The translations under genes were made by a program, and so were the position numbers. The notes beneath the pieces were generated by a model. The model saw nothing but the letters and a program-made list of their open reading frames with translations, was not told the DNA's origin and searched no databases. Below, piece by piece: positions 50,836-55,144 of a stretch of 55,144 nt of DNA (position 1 is the first letter of the stretch; each line of letters starts with the position of its first letter). This DNA is from Armatimonadota bacterium (GTDB lineage: Bacteria > Armatimonadota > Chthonomonadetes > Chthonomonadales > CAJBBX01): NCBI GenBank assembly GCA_026392115.1, contig JAPLCQ010000026.1, positions 1-55,144 on the forward strand, given 5' to 3'.

Positions 50836-51457
50836 TGCGCCCGTCGGCGCTCCATCCGTGCGCCTAACGCGGGAGACCGCCGCCCTCCTGCATCTCCAAA
50901 TGGCCGAGAGGCTCTGGCGCGAGGATCGGCTTGAGCAGGCTGCCGTAGCCATGCAGGCGGCGTTCGATGCGGGCTTGCCCGCCTCGCACCAGTTCGACCT
51001 GCAGCGCATGATCGACGCCGAGCTGGCCACCCGCCGCCGCTGCCGGCGCGTGCGCGTCTCCGAGGAGCTTGAGCTGGAGGCGGCCGCGATGCAGCCTGCG
51101 TGGCTGGCCGCGGTGGGCGTCGTTGCCGGTCGGGCGCTACGCGACGTGACCCGGGCCCTTGATGTCCGGTGGCCCATGCCCGTCCTGCTCACGCTGGTGC
51201 CCGACAGCAACTGGGTGACCTTCGTTCACGCCAGGTATGGGTACTACGCCACCCGGTCCGAGCGCCTCAAGGTGGTCCTGCCCCCCGCATCGGCGCAGTT
51301 GGGCGGCTGCCTCCGTGTGGCCGCCCTGCACGAGATGGCGCACGCGGGTGTTGCGGTTGTGGCTCAAGGCCGGGCGCCCCGCTGGCTCGACGAGGGCATC
51401 GCGGTCTGGGTTGAGTCGGACGGCCGGCCATCTGGCGACATCGCGGGAGCGTGGCCC

Positions 51458-55144
<3,687 letters not shown>

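Overview
The window is a 55 kb piece of a very GC-rich bacterial chromosome, roughly two thirds or more G+C by eye, densely coded on both strands. GTG and TTG starts with good Shine-Dalgarno sites are common, and adjacent genes often overlap by 4 bases (ATGA, GTGA, TTGA). The abundance of secreted glycoside hydrolases, a folate one-carbon cluster with MetF/MetV, and large multidomain secreted enzymes would suit Armatimonadota, Planctomycetota, Chloroflexota or a relative. This phylum guess is inference: there is no rRNA or tRNA, and no phylogeny could be run. I see no mobile element, prophage or CRISPR array.

Layout. 1-5155 (minus strand): an ABC exporter (ATPase, permease) followed by tldD and tldE and the first codons of a dehydrogenase. 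5299-9478: a secreted GH106-like hydrolase and a beta-helix protein. 9595-18718: one long collinear run behind a good sigma70-type promoter. It encodes a pterin-dependent methyltransferase, MetF, MetV, formate-THF ligase, an ACT-like protein and a membrane PH-like protein, then a sugar trio of class II aldolase, FGGY kinase and FucI-like isomerase, and it ends at a strong hairpin. 18775-20196: a DNA photolyase. 20220-25605 (minus): GH29 fucosidase, GH51 arabinofuranosidase, a CPBP-type membrane protein with a damaged active site, and an unknown protein. 26042-27538: a YgiD-like dioxygenase and an AbrB/PIN toxin-antitoxin pair. 27659-35728: an orphan hydrolase coupled to a uridine-kinase-like gene, a GH2 enzyme, a Gfo/Idh/MocA oxidoreductase and a PD40 protein.

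35738-40602 holds a serine hydrolase and, divergently, a Zn alcohol dehydrogenase, a 111-aa unknown protein with C-terminal peptide repeats, and an eliminase-type glycyl radical enzyme. These last three are tightly packed behind a perfect 12-bp palindrome. 40654-46724 (minus): SDR, two TPR proteins and a secreted FAD oxidoreductase. 46788-51727: an unknown protein, a 1155-aa secreted hydrolase-like protein and a gluzincin peptidase. 51458-55144 (minus): a small membrane protein, NAD-dependent DNA ligase, and an exported protein cut by the window edge.

Together the genes suggest a saprophyte that digests polysaccharides outside the cytoplasm (GH106-like, GH29, GH51, GH2 and orphan hydrolases). 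Released sugars such as fucose or arabinose could be channelled through isomerase, kinase and aldolase. C1 units would move through folate, and diols or polyols could be handled by the dehydrogenase/glycyl-radical operon. The most novel-looking items are the glycyl radical operon with its small coupled protein, the folate C1 module joined to a sugar-cleavage module, and a duplicated gene start around the CPBP gene.
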